From Druceiella hillmani (taxonomy: Eukaryota > Arthropoda > Insecta > Lepidoptera > Hepialidae): a stretch of DNA of 64,000 nucleotides. The stretch spans positions 19,541,001 to 19,605,000 of the forward strand of contig JAYKKI010000027.1 in NCBI GenBank assembly GCA_039881145.1, read 5' to 3'. Each line of letters begins with the position of its first letter. Positions within the stretch are counted from its first letter, which is position 1. The notes under the pieces are model-generated. The model saw only the letters and a program-made list of their open reading frames with translations. It was not told the DNA's origin and ran no database searches. Made by a program: the position numbers and the translations under genes. Positions 12,741-24,945 of the stretch are shown here, piece by piece.

Positions 12741-13040
12741 TAAAATACTTGCTTTTCATTCAGTATCAATTTCTCGATGAGCGAACAGACGCTAACACAA
12801 AATTTTTCTGACATCGCAATCCTCGAGACATTTTCTTATTTTTAATATTTAATCTTTTTGTTAAGCTTAATGAATACGTAAGACAGTGATATAAATTTAA
12901 AAAAGACATATTTTAATATTAATCTTTAAATTTTTGTTCAAATTGTTTGCGACGATAGAGGCATAAAAACTTAAATCTGCAAAAAACATACGCCACAAGT
13001 GCAAAAAAATAGTTAACAAAGGAGTGTTGCTCTCAGCAAA
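12741..13040 (+). promoter_or_regulatory. Putative 5' UTR / promoter region of the gene starting at 13041
   Basis: This 300-bp interval separates the satellite from the signal-peptide exon. It contains a TATA-like GCATAAAAACTT at about 12961 and CG-containing patches (GCGAACAGACGC near 12782, TTGCGACGATAG near 12948). No initiator can be fixed by eye, and an upstream splice acceptor at GCGACGATAG is equally possible. The assignment follows only from position. Confidence 0.3.
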
Positions 13041-13161
13041 ATGTTAATATCGCCTGTGTTGCCCGCGGCGAAAATGTTTATTTTCAACATACTGGCCGTT
13101 GGAATAATGCTGGCGTGTTTCACCGGGCGTGTCTCTGCTAAGAACGCAAACAAGTATATAG
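13041..13161 (+). CDS. First coding exon of a secreted or membrane protein (signal peptide)
   Basis: The exon opens at ATG 13041 and encodes 40 residues before a strong splice donor, ATAG|GTATGT, at 13161/13162, leaving a phase-1 junction. A second in-frame ATG at 13074 (Met12) begins a cleaner signal peptide: MFIFNILAV, a hydrophobic core GIMLACF, and a likely cleavage after RVSA, just before KNANKYI. Both ATGs have purines at -3. CpG content and codon use stand out from the AT-rich surroundings, which supports real coding. Reading on past the donor gives an AT-rich tail typical of intron. I do not recognise the family from so few residues, and I found no second exon in the window. The product presumably enters the secretory pathway; nothing more can be inferred. 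Confidence 0.6.
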
Positions 13162-13654
13162 GTATGTATATATATATTTCATTGTTCTACGAATGTGTTA
13201 TTTTATTCAAATGGTTTACTACACTTCTCGTGATATTGTGTTCTTAATTGGTTTAGGGTTTAAAGGTAACGTTGTTTAATCCACCATCATAACTCCACTT
13301 CAAAATTATAATACAGATCTCATTTTGTTCATCATTATATAGCCACTCTTAAGCAGTTCTGTCATCTGGATGCTATTGCCGATTATATAAGAAATTGTGA
13401 TCGTCTATTATTTATTTAATTTTTGTCTTGTCATTGAAGCAAAAAATGTATGTTTGTTAGTGGACGATGCGAAAAATCACCAGAAAAATCTATTTAACTT
13501 AATTTGTATGTGTAATTTTAGTTGAGTCAGCATGTTTACTAAACTCAACAAACTTGTGTTTAAGCCGTGCATATAAAAATCATAGTACTGATTCAACTAT
13601 ACTAATAAATAAAGAGGAGTTCAAATTAGCATCGTAACATCTGTGCACCTATCT

Positions 13655-13725
<71 letters not shown>

Positions 13726-14564
13726 AGTGTCAGAATTCGACCGTAATTCATTAAATTTTTAAGTTTGAACGTTATTAAAATTCTTTTGTCAAAGAGTATG
13801 CCTCTGTACTCATTGCATATAATTTTTGGAATTTTGTTCTATTACGTCAGCTGAGAGCATGTACAGATACGTTATTAACGTATGTTGTTTGCCTGCAACA
13901 TCTATAGAATTTAAAATTTAATATTTATAACACAGGTATCTACACACAAAAATTAAAACAAACACTTTTTTGCCTTGACAGACACTCCACAGACTATTGA
14001 AAAAAGAACATTTAAAATCACATAAAATTCACATCTCCAAACTCATTCAGTCAATCATACATTTTAAAATTCTTTGTCGACAATCTCTACTCTGTGCGAC
14101 TGTTATGTGTTTGAAAATGATTATATGAACTTAAACAATGTACTGTTATTATTGAACATAAACAAATAATCTTTTAATATAAATGTAATATATACTTTAA
14201 TGTATTTGTAATACATATTATATATAAATTTTAGCTTTCTGCACTCCTTCTCCATATAAACTTTAACTATGCCAAATCTCACACTCCTCCGTGCGCACAA
14301 TATCCTTAAAAAATTGACTAAAGTTTTCTCTTCACATATTATTATATAAATATCTAGCTATACAGAATATATACAATGCAGAATAGTACAAAATATGTAT
14401 GTATTATACAGAATATGTACAATAGTAACTATACGTTCACCAGTTTGGTTAAGCCAATTACTCTGTTACAATTTGCCAATTAGTGGCCCCGCTACAGTTT
14501 ATCCGTGTAGTTCCAGTTCCCAATTGCATTAAGTCGGGCGGTTACAATTCGGCATACAGCAAGG
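13162..14564 (+). other. Probable start of the first intron; AT-rich, no exon seen
   Basis: It begins with GTATGT and carries no convincing further exon. It holds the (TA)n tract listed separately and otherwise unstructured AT-rich sequence. If the exon call is wrong this is intergenic. Confidence 0.4.
13658..13725. repeat. (TA)n microsatellite
   Basis: About 68 bp of TA dinucleotides with a single ATACAT interruption near 13707. Confidence 0.95.
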
Positions 14565-15105
14565 AAAAAATAGGTTAACAGATACTTGATACATTATGTG
14601 AATTACAATTCACATTCCTAGTTTATTCGTTTTATTTTTGTATAATTATATTTTAACAGATACATGATACTTTATGTGAATTCCAATTCCCATTCCTAGT
14701 TTATTCGTTTTATTTTTGTATGATTATATTTTAACAGATACTTGATACATTATGTGAATTACAATTAAAAAATAGGTTAACAGATACTTGATACATTATG
14801 TGAATTACAATTCACATTCCTAGTTTATTCGTTTTATTTTTGTATAATTATATTTTAACAGATACATGATACTTTATGTGAATTCCAATTCCCATTCCTA
14901 GTTTATTCGTTTTATTTTTGTATGATTATATTTTAACAGATACTTGATACATTATGTGAATTACAATTAAAAAATAGGTTAACAGATACTTGATACATTA
15001 TGTGAATTACAATTAAAAAATAGGTTAACAGATACTTGATACATTATGTGAATTACAATTCACATTCCTAGTTTATTCGTTCATTTTTCTATGATTATAT
15101 TTTAA
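14565..15105. repeat. Composite array with a 202-bp period
   Basis: The block AAAAAATAGGTTAACAGATA starts at about 14565, 14767 and 14969. Inside each 202-bp unit, ACAGATACWTGATACWTTATG recurs two or three times, and TTCCTAGTTTATTCG follows most copies. It is a repeat of repeats, with a truncated unit at the right end. Confidence 0.9.
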
Positions 15106-15835
15106 CAAATATAAGCTCGTTAAAGATTTTGGAGTTTCATTAAAATCTAATTAAAAAACATTAATAGAAATAGAAAGTGATGTATAGTAGGATGGCATTA
15201 TGATGCTGTAAGTATTATTTCGTTACCATTACTAAGGCCGATAAAAAAATCAAATAACGCAATTAAAATTCTTTAAATATTGAGATAATACAATCTGAAA
15301 GAGTCCCATTTTTTTATATTATTATTTAGCTTTTGTCTGCGACATCTAAGCCTGATTTTTTTATTTTTGTTTAAATTCCATTATTTCAAAGAAAAAGAAA
15401 AATTTAATGTCACTAAAATAATTTTCATTCCACATCGAGTAATTGTGCATAAATACATACAATTGTTTTACCGACAACTTTATGCACGTCATCTAAATAA
15501 TATAATAAGTCCATTTACTTCTATTTCGACCAGTTCTTAACTTATCAGGACGCCTACCCTGGTCAAATAGTTCAAACGAAAACAGTCCTTCCTTATGTCA
15601 ACTTCGGCCAATTAAAGAATCTGACATAGTAATTAACGAATTCCTTAGTAAAAAATTTTTTAAAGTTCACTTTTTCTGGGTCCGAAGGATGAGACTAGGG
15701 TGTTATTTGAGAACCCCTTAAAGTTAACAGGAATGATCCCATTTTTTCCATTCCCGTGGGAATCTCGTAAAATACTTTCTTAAGGGATGTCCGTGACTCA
15801 CACCATAAAGAAAATTAATGAAAAAGTTATTTTTT
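15106..15835. other. Spacer with a possible lepidopteran dispersed repeat
   Basis: Around 15725-15790 lies CATTCCCGTGGGAATCTCG, resembling a TTCCCGYGGGAA core that I associate with a lepidopteran repeat family. No gene is visible. The family link is from memory and uncertain. Confidence 0.35.
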
Positions 15836-16500
15836 TCTGATTCCAGTCAGAAATATAAAACAAAAATAAGCTATAACATTTTTTACAACCTTTATTACAG
15901 ACATTTTTTTTCAATAATAAAATACTTTCTTAAATTTGCAACATTTCCTCAATCGTTATTGTATGTAAAGGTTTTATTATTATAAAAGTTATTTTTTTCT
16001 GATTCCAGTCAGTAATATAAAACAAAAATAAGCTATAATATTTCTTTCGACCTTTATTACAGACAATTTTTTTTTCAACAATAATATATCTACTTTCTTA
16101 TATTTGCAACATTTCCTCAATCGTTATTGTATCTAAAGGTTTTATTATTATTAAAAGTTATTTTTTCTGATTCGGGTCAGAACTATAAAACAAAAATAAG
16201 CTATAATATTTCTTTTAACCTTTATTACAGACAGTTTTTTTTCAATAATAATATATTTTCTTATATTTGCAACATTTCCTCAATCGTTATTATATCTAAA
16301 GGTTTTATTATTATAAAAGTTATTTTTTCTGATTCCGGTCAGAAATATAAAGCAAAAATAAGCTATAATATTTTTTCAACCTTTATTAGAGACATTTTTT
16401 TTTCAAAGATAATAACACTTTCTTATATTTATAACATTTCCTCAATCGTTATTATATTTAAAAGTTTTATTATTATAAACACGAGCTACTTATAAAAACT
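15836..16500. repeat. Tandem array of about 163 bp, four copies
   Basis: CTGATTCCRGTCAG recurs at about 15837, 15999, 16167 and 16328, followed each time by AAAATAAGCTATAA and CATTTCCTCAATCGTTATT. A 122-codon frame (16127-16495) lies wholly in the array, has an internally repeated peptide and is very rich in F, I, N and Y, so it is a by-product of the repeat. Confidence 0.9.
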
Positions 16501-18353
16501 TAAGAACAACAACCTAAATCCAATATAACCAATTTTTGTTTCTGCGAAACAATACTCGTATCTCTCAATATTCAAATCCGAATAAGAGTTTTGCCGCGTC
16601 GTGTCGTATGGCTTTGGTAATATTACGCAGCGACCAATAGGCGTGCACTACAAGGAATTTAACCCTTGCAGTAATGTCAAAAAGGCGTATCTCGAGAAGG
16701 GAATGAGATATAAAAAAAATTATTGATTACCATTTTATTACAACCCTAAGAAGACTGACTTGGTATGGCAATTTCACATCACCTGTATAAAACTAATTAT
16801 ACATAAGAATAATATATACAATATCAATATAAAAGGTACAGTTCAAAGGAATAAGGCGAAACACTTTCATTGGTGATCGTAGCCTACTAAAGCATGTGGT
16901 ATATAAGACATAGTTTCTTGCAGAATACATTGTTGCTTCAATTTAAAAATAATGGTAAAGAGATTTTCCACTTTTCAATTCCAGCTCGATGCTCTGAATA
17001 GCATAGAGTAACGGTAACCTTAAAAAACTAGCAATAAACGTTATGCATGATTTCACGTAGAAGATTAATGTTTAAATAAAATTGAATTAAAACATTAATC
17101 TTCTATGTATATATATTTAAATGATATTAATTATAATATAATATACTGTGAATATATTTAAATGATATTAATTATAATATATATTAATTATAATGATATT
17201 AATTATACTACAAGATAAATTAATATTTGATCATCATTCGTTACTTTTCGGCGTCTGCTATCTATAGCGGTAGTTTTAAGTGAGATTGTGTCCATGACAT
17301 AATATAGAGAAGAAATCTTCTTCATTGTTAATATAATTATTTTAATTGATTCAAATATGACTGACCGTTCAAATAATCCGATATCATTAAGCATAGTCGC
17401 CTATTTAAAGCCAAGCAAAATTTCAAATGTATTTTCATGGATCTAACCGATAACTTCTTTATAGTAATCTTTTTTGGGGAATATTTCATGATGATTTCAA
17501 TGCGATTTTCTTTCATTCCTTTATAGGGTGCTGTATCTCGAAAGGAAAAAAACTGATCCCCAATAAGCTTACTCGTTTGTCCGTCACAGCCCTTTTTCTC
17601 ACAGTTTGAAATAGAAACTTAAAATTTGACACAGTAATAAAGCATAATAACCTGCAAAAATCTCAGAAGTAAACACTCGAAAACTTTTATACAGAAATTT
17701 TAGAGACTGCAAAAGAAGTGATCGTATTATTATTTTAATTTAAAATATTGTATGGTAGCAACAGAAAGAGAAAATTGTAATAATTCCAAACCTTTTTCGG
17801 GAAATTCATGAAAATTTTCTAAAGTTTACCAGGCAATACATTTACGTAGTGAAGGATAAAATTAAGTGTGAAAAACTTACTGCGTAACCTTAAATATTTC
17901 CATGTCCTAAGTGTTTATGAAAACCACGTAATGCGAATTCTACTTCAACTTGACAAGTCTTATTTTATTTTCTTCTTTCCCACTTTTATAATAACGCCCT
18001 TCACTTTAACAAATGCTATATATCTCCTGCTTTACACTTTCTCACTAACAAATTTCGTAAATTAAAAAGTGTGTGTACTCTGTGAACCACACGACTTAAA
18101 TTAAATATCCACGACAGTTCCATTTAATTTTATTAGAAATTTCAGATTTGCTATAAAAAAACCAGCCGAGTGTGAGTTGGCACAAAGGTTCCCGTAGCAC
18201 CAAACAATATTAAAGCTATACGTTTGTATTTCTCAAAGACACTGTCAAAAATGGAGTTATTGCTACGGTCTGCACCGAAAATATAAAAAGATTATAATTT
18301 TTTCATAATTTTACACACATTATTTGAAAAGTTAGAGGGGAGGAGAACACACT
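16501..18353. other. AT-rich spacer, no gene seen
   Basis: It contains a small inverted pair, AGAAGATTAATGTTT (about 17060) and its complement (about 17091), and an adjacent TTAATTATAAT-rich run to about 17215. The interval 17520-18300 is unremarkable. Confidence 0.5.
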
Positions 18354-18590
18354 TTTCAAAATTTTAGAAACCATTTTATAAGCCAAAATTTTAGAAACCA
18401 TTTTATAAGCCAAAATTTTAGAAGCCATTTTATAAGCCAAAATTTTAGAAACCATTCTATAAGCCATTTTATAAGCCAAAATTTTAGAAGCCATTTTATA
18501 AGCCAAAAGTTTAGAAACCATTTTATAAGCCAAAATTTTAGAAGCCATTTATAAACCAAAATTTTAGAAGCCATTTTATAGTGCATTGGA
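18354..18590. repeat. 27-bp minisatellite encoding a nonapeptide repeat if read antisense
   Basis: AAAATTTTAGAAACCATTTT plus ATAAGCC repeats about eight times with small variants. Because 27 is divisible by three, minus-strand frames stay open (18303-18548 repeats MVSKILAYK; 18356-18586 is a second frame). There is no sign of a gene around it. Confidence 0.9.
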
Positions 18591-19523
18591 TTTTTTCAAC
18601 CCTCTCTTACATCTATAGGGTACCCCCCTAATATAATTAATTTTTTCTCACAATTCCACTATTTCATTGTATAGCGATTTATAGATGACAGCTACCATCG
18701 AATAGACGGCCAGGACGTAATTATGAGGGTCCTATTTTTGCCATTGGACTACGGAACACAAAAAAAAGAAGAAGCAATTAAACAAAGAATTTAAAAATGA
18801 TAAAATAAAGTATATAAAAATGTAAAATTATCATATATTATGTTGATTATTTATATTTTTAAATGCAATAAAAAAAACTCTAAGTTTACTGTAAACGGTT
18901 TTGCACTACACGGTAAAAAGTTTTACCCACTAACAAACGTTAAGCAGAAATATTGTCTTCAGTGGCTAATTTCTCAAGTCTGAATCTCAGGTCTGACATG
19001 AAGTTCGCTACACATGGCGCCCTAAAATGTCTACTTCTAAAAACTGAGCCGTCTGCTCTGTAACCACTTTGCCAACTCTCGCTTCACACGCCGCTACAAT
19101 TGCTTCAAAAAATAAATACAGCGCTGAGACTTTTAAATGGTGCAGGGTTAACCGATTATTCTTATCTCAACAATACACATGACACAGACGCGAGGTCATC
19201 CCGAATCAGGTCCCAAGTCTACCGTGAAGCGCGAGCTCAAATCTTTATTTACCCTCAACATTGTGTCCAACCATTGAAGACTGTGCGACCGTGAAACGGG
19301 CCCCTATTGTCAGCGCCCTGGGGTTATTTTACCCCGCTTAGGGGCAACCGATACCGTAAGGGTCGTCTCGTGTTATGGGTATAAATCTACGGCAGTAAAT
19401 GTGCTCGCGAATTTACGGCGACATCGTGAGATAGGGAAAAATGATGTTGCTTGTACGGCGATGTGGCGGCGTAAACGTAGATTATGGTATGGATGAATTA
19501 AAATAATGAGATAAGGTGTACAG
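18591..19523. other. Spacer; 18950-19450 is less AT-rich, unrecognised
   Basis: The part from about 18950 to 19450 is richer in GC and CpG, with a GGGGTTATTTTACCCC hairpin near 19321 and a CATGGCGCCC box near 19014 that resembles a retroelement primer-binding site. I could not find paired LTRs or a gag/pol frame, so I leave it unnamed. A 64-codon frame at 19100-19294 is not recognisable. Confidence 0.4.
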
Positions 19524-19718
19524 CAACTGAATATAAATTTTGCTGTCGTTTAAATACACTGAATATAAATTTTGCTGTCGTTTAAAGCCACTGAATGTAA
19601 ATTTTGCTGTCGTTTAAAGCCACTGAATATAAATTTTGGTGTCATTTAAATCCACTGAACATAAATTTTGCTGTCATTTAAATCCACTGAATATAAATTT
19701 TGCTGTTGTTTAAATTCA
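19524..19718. repeat. 32-bp minisatellite, six copies
   Basis: CACTGAATATAAATTTTGCT plus GTCGTTTAAAGC recurs every 32 bp, with minor changes (GTCATTT, GTTGTTT) towards the right. Confidence 0.95.
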
Positions 19719-20360
19719 CATTCACCCCCAACTTTTATGCAATGTTACCGTAAATTTATTATTATTATTAATTAATTCTCTACTCTGGAATTACTCTGTA
19801 TACCGCTGAAGTTACAAGTACCTAATTTTATAGGAAATGGGAAAAACTGCATAATTTTCAGTAAATTGTAAAATTGTTATATGTTCTGTACTCGGCTAAA
19901 GAATAAATTACCTTAACAAAATCTCTAATAAATTAATAGTAAATAACCGTTATAAAAAAATCAATCGTGGTCCCTTTTACCAGGGCAAAGCCTAAACGTG
20001 CAGTTGGTTTTCAATACTAAAATATAAATCGTCAATTATTTATAATCTTTATACTTTATGTTTACAGTAACCGTCCCAAAATTATTAAAATCTAATAAAC
20101 TGCAATAAAATTCATCAGTCGGAACTAGGACTGGATATAAACAAGTTCGAATATATATATTTATTTAAGTGTTGTGGATATTTTTTTCTCTAACGTGAAT
20201 TATGTTAAAAAAATTACATTCGTCTAATTATAGACTGAGAAATTTAATGAAAAAATTTAATCGTACTCTCGTCATTTTGAAATTGATTGTGAAACCTCGA
20301 ATCAAATATTTTTGTCACGTGATGAAAACTCTAGAAAGACTGATTTTAAATATATTAAAA
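19719..20360. other. AT-rich spacer, no gene seen
   Basis: Nothing beyond AT-rich sequence. A frame at 20202-20450 overlaps the antisense retrotransposon relic and has no features. Confidence 0.5.
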
Positions 20361-21250
20361 TTAACATATAAACATCTTCTTCTTCCACACCTCGTTTACC
20401 ATGTTTTTAGGGTTAGCCCTCTTTGTCTTATTCCACCATTCTTGGCGTAATTCAGTCATATCTGGGTGTATTCCCGTCGTCTTCACGTCCCTTTCTACTA
20501 TTTCCATCCAGATGGTTGGTGGCCTATCGCGAACTCTTTTAGGTGGTTCTAATTCCATAATAGATCTCGTCATGTTACCTTTTTTCGCGGCGCATAACTT
20601 GTCCATACCAGAGCAGGCGGTTTTCGGAAATGTTCTCTGAAATTTTCGCTACTTTAAACGTTCCGTAGATATGTTCATTGGTAATTTTATCTTCCGGTGC
20701 TACTCCTCCGGATCATCTAAGCATCCTTAACTCGGTTTTCTGTTCACCAAATTTTCTCAATGGCCAGCAGTCTGATCCATAAAATAGAGCTGGCCTTACT
20801 GCTTTTTTGTATAAATTGTCTTTGATCTTTATGGACACTCTTGCATTGCACATAACTCCTGCTAGAGATCTCTACTTCAACCAGCCGTTGAAGTGGAGAT
20901 CTATTTTATAAGCAGCCGACATTTATACGATTTTCAATGTCATTCTTGACGGATGCATCAATTGTTATTATTGAGCCTAGGTATTTAAAATTGTTGACTG
21001 ATTTCAAAGGGATGTTATCGACGCAAGGTGGATGTATTGCGCTAGTCGATCTGGATAGCTTTTCGGTTTTGGTCCTACTCACGTCCAATGCGAAGCACCA
21101 CGTTATCACCACATTCCATCCATTTTCAGTATCTCTGCAATTAGTACTATGTTATTTGCATACACTAGATTCCACGGAGCTGGTTTGTAGGTGTTCATGG
21201 AAATGTTAAACAGCTGGGCGTCAAACCTTCGTGAATCCACATATCGTATG
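20361..21250 (-). pseudogene. Relic of RTE/BovB-like non-LTR retrotransposon, reverse transcriptase C-terminal half
   Basis: Read antisense, the protein trail is continuous though broken by stops and shifts. From 21190 down it gives PWNLVYANNIVLIAE, the RT catalytic-motif region, then KTEKLSRS, then VNNFKYLGSIITIDASVKND with the FKYLGS signature. It continues with GVMCNARVSIKIKDNLYKKA, VRPALFYGSDCWPLRK, ENRLLWYGQVMRR and SIMELEPPKR...RPPTIWMEIVERD. This order is typical of the RT thumb and C-terminal tail of RTE-type LINEs. The catalytic YADD is YANN here (21151-21162). At least a stop after the YANN block, a stop after ELRMLR and a frameshift after QVMRREK are visible, so it is dead. No endonuclease is seen upstream: the copy is 5'-truncated, as LINEs usually are. 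Confidence 0.9.
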
Positions 21251-23026
21251 TATAAATATTTCGTATCCATTATATTTACGCCAATTCTGTTTTATATCTC
21301 TGAAAATATTTTCAAGATAATAAAAGTCTATAAGAAAGATAAAAGTGACAGCACTGAACCAATTTAAACTGTAACAAAAATAACGAACCCTTACTGCTTA
21401 CTTTAATTCGTTTCTACTGAATAAATAAATAAACCAATAGAGCTAAATTGAGTTAAAAATATTCATGAAATCGTGCACTTTATTTGTCCCACCTATAGGA
21501 CGTTCTCACCAGCAAACACGTTATAGAGTACAAATACATATATGTAGATGTTACAAGCATGTTCATCCGAGCACAGGTACACGAACTGCCAATGAGCCGA
21601 ATATTCTACGCCTCCAGCTATTGAATATGTATGAAATGTGGGAAGCTTCGGTCGTTTATTGGAAAGCTGAGTGTATTCCGAATAGGCGGATGTGTGCGGG
21701 CGGAAACAGTCGCGTTGGGGAGATGAGGAAACACGCCGAAGTCAATTGACAAATTAATTTGTTACGATGTTCGCTGATGAAAAAGGAACTCGGCGCAAAT
21801 TTGAGAAGTTGGACTTATCCATTTACGAAATGTCATCAATTTATCAGTGCTGAATTGAGAAATTAAGGTACTCTTATGACATAGTATGATTGCTCTTTAA
21901 CTACAACAATACCGCAATTTGAGAAGTTGAACTGATCCATTTACGAAATGTCATCAATTTATCAGTGCTGAATTGAGAAATTAAGGTACTCTTCAACTTC
22001 AGACAACTGTAGTAATACAATACTATTTTGTAGATTTTTCTATGGTTTATAATATATTCATAAACCATTTAAATGTAGCTACAATAGTTTAAAAGTTTAA
22101 CTCAAAAATGTACCTGATTTACATAGACTACCTACGCTTAAATCGATATTACTCATTACCCACACGTTCTGAAATAATATTATGTCCCTCTATTTATTTG
22201 ACACATTACAAATTATTTTACGGTAATATATGAAATGTTACCGTAAAATATCTATCTAATAAACCATATAAACCTTGAAAAATGAACACGTTATAGAGTA
22301 CAAATACATATATGTAGATGTTACATATAATGTGCAAACTCTTTTTAAAATCATTATTTTAATTAACGGCATTTTTAAGTACTTATTCTTGTGAAAGTTT
22401 AATTTAAATAAACTATATCTACGCGATGTTCTGATCATTAAAAATAATACGAACTATATAAAAGGCGATGGCGGAACCATAATGAGTCGATGAAATCGAC
22501 AATTATTTATAAAAAGCTCGATTGAGTTTCAAAAGAATTTGAAAGAGAGAGAAAGACTTGTTTATGGTTATTGAAAGTTCTAGAAAGGTAATTTTTACAA
22601 ATTTCTAGAATGTTTATTATTTAAGATGGCGCGCATTGAACTTCCTTTTAACTTAAGTGTGTGAATCTCAAGTGATACCTTATACTACTGGGATTTTACT
22701 ACGCGAGATTTTACTTTGTTTTTTAACTGGTGATTCCTTTAAAACAAATGTTTTTTGCAATTTTTTAATCAAATTTTAATAATAAATAATAGGAAAAACA
22801 AGATAATATGAAATTAAAACCCACACCAAATTTAATAAGTTGACCATGTATTGAATATGAACAAAATAACAATAAAAAGTTCTTTCTGGAGAAAGCAATT
22901 TGAGTTCGCATAAATGGCAGACCGGAGATAAAACCGTATATGTGCCGAAGTCTTCGAGAAAGACTTCGGCATACCAGGGGTGTGTAACCTGATAACAATG
23001 GCCAGGAGGGATAGGTTAAATTTAAA
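21251..23026. other. Spacer with two short duplications
   Basis: A block with AAATGTCATCAATTTATCAG is present twice (about 21798-21875 and 21918-21992), about 120 bp apart. A separate 40-bp stretch starting ACACGTTATAGAGTACAAAT occurs exactly at 21517-21556 and 22288-22327. The region 21465-21750 is richer in GC and open for 94 codons on the + strand, but I recognise nothing in that frame. Confidence 0.5.
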
Positions 23027-23860
23027 TAAACTCTTCAGAAAGACCAGATCTCACCCTGAGTTTTCGCACCAATAATCAATAAACATTATATCAAAATGTC
23101 CAATAACTGTATTATTTTCAAACTACGAATGAAAAGTTTATACAATCTTAAGATTTTGATCTATCCACATTCACGTGGTACATTCAATTTATAGTAAATA
23201 ACAGCTAGTTAAATTCGATTAAACTCCTCGAAAAGACCAAGGCTCACTCTGTGCCAATAAAGAATATGTCCCATATTAATATATGCAATAAATGTATTAT
23301 TTTTAAACCATAAATAAAAAGTTTATACGATCTTACGCTTTTGATTTATCCACACTCATATGGTATATTAAATTTATAGTAAATAATAGCTAGATAAATT
23401 CAATTAAACTTCTTGAAAAGACCGAGGCTCACCTGGCGCCAATAAAAAACAAGTATTATATTTAAATATGCAATAAGTGTATTATTTTTAAACTATAAAT
23501 TAAAATATTATGCGACCTTACGCTTTTGATTTATCCACATTCATGTGGTACGTGGTACATTCAATTTAGAGTAAATAATAACTAGACAAATTCGATTAAA
23601 CTCCTCGAAAAGACTAAGACTCAGCCCGTGCCAATAAAGAGTACGTATTTTATTAAAATGTAGAAAGTAAAGTTGACGTATTTTATTAAAATGTAAAGAG
23701 TACGTATTTTATTAAAATGTAAATGTAAAAGTTTATACGACCTTACGCTTTTCATTTATCCACATCATGTGATACATTAAATTTATAGTCAATAATAGCT
23801 AGTTAAATTCGATTATACTCGACGATTATACGCGACCTTACGCCTTTATTTAAACACTCG
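23027..23860. repeat. Degenerate array of about 190 bp, four copies and a fragment
   Basis: AAACTCYTCGAAAAGACCRAG-type boxes start at about 23027, 23222, 23405 and 23599. Each unit also carries CTTACGCTTTTGATTTATCC and GTGGTACATTCAATTTATAG. The copies are well diverged, and the fourth contains an extra ACGTATTTTATTAAAATGTA triplication. Confidence 0.85.
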
Positions 23861-24945
23861 TGGAATACGTGATTTCCACATTCGTGGAATATGTGCTTTC
23901 AATATAACGTCATCGGTGCTGTGAGGTTATATGAAGTGTCGCTATCACTCTTGCGTTATTAATTGCGGCATTCTCGGGTGAAGGAAATCCGTCGTAAGCT
24001 CATTGAAGCATCTTCAATATTTTTTGCCCATCTTAAATAACTCCGCCCAGCAATAGCACCCTTCCAGCCGAGCGGGCGGAATGTTTCCGTTGGCTTAAAA
24101 AATATTTCCTGAGGGGCTGACTGATATTGAATATTGGGGATAGCTCAATAATGTTCACAGGTTGCTGGGCTATTACAAGTATTTTATAAAGGTTCGATTA
24201 AACCCAGAAGGGAATGACCTTTGCGAAATCTATAAAGAAAATTTTTTAAAGGCTGCAGTTGAAGGATCATAATCTCTTCTCTTTAATACATTAAGATAAA
24301 ATTGTTATCTTCGATGAGAATGGATACTTTAAGACCCTCAAAAATATTTTGTGACGTTTAATCTCGCTGACGACAAATGCCGTCTGCGCATTGTTACTTC
24401 ATCAACTCTTATTAAACGTCCGTCTGAATGAGTGTCGGAACACGTCTAAAGTAACTTACTGTATAAAGTACTTTCTATATCTTTTGAAATAAATTTGTTG
24501 CAAATGAACTGAAATGGGCCATCGAACGGTAAATAAATAGAATGTCTGATGAAATACTGCTAGAATCTAGAATTATTTCTAGGTTTTTAAAATCCACAGC
24601 TAAAAATTAAGGGGAGGGGATATTTTGCGTACCATTTTAGAGTTTAATAATTCGCAAACGAGAATTGAAGATGAAAAATCTTAATTTGAACCTTAATATC
24701 ATACCGAAAATCCTTTCCAGTGATACCCCGGTCCAATACCAAAAGGATGCACGAAAAAATCATCCTCAATTTATTTGGAGAAGGAGGTACATAATTTTTT
24801 TATTTTACTACGTTTTAAGTGAGTGCCATGGAAATTGTGAGGCCATGGCAGAGGGAAGGATGAAGGAAGTCAACGTCATAAGTTCACCGTGTATAACTTA
24901 TTTATGTTTAATCCGTAAAAAAAACATAAAACATGTAAAATGTTC
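23861..24945. other. Spacer, no gene supported
   Basis: The parts 23990-24180 and 24240-24450 have more balanced composition and a GCCCAGCAATAGC / GCTGGGCTATTAC pair near 24047 and 24167. The 115-codon frame at 24665-25012 begins at a TTG, runs into a duplicated block and shows no domain. Confidence 0.4.

Noticed and set aside
16127..16495. 122-codon frame with internal repetition
   Set aside because: Lies wholly inside the 163-bp array and repeats with it; composition is that of AT-rich DNA.
18990..19030. CATGGCGCCC as a retroviral-type primer-binding site
   Set aside because: No LTR pair and no gag or pol frame nearby.
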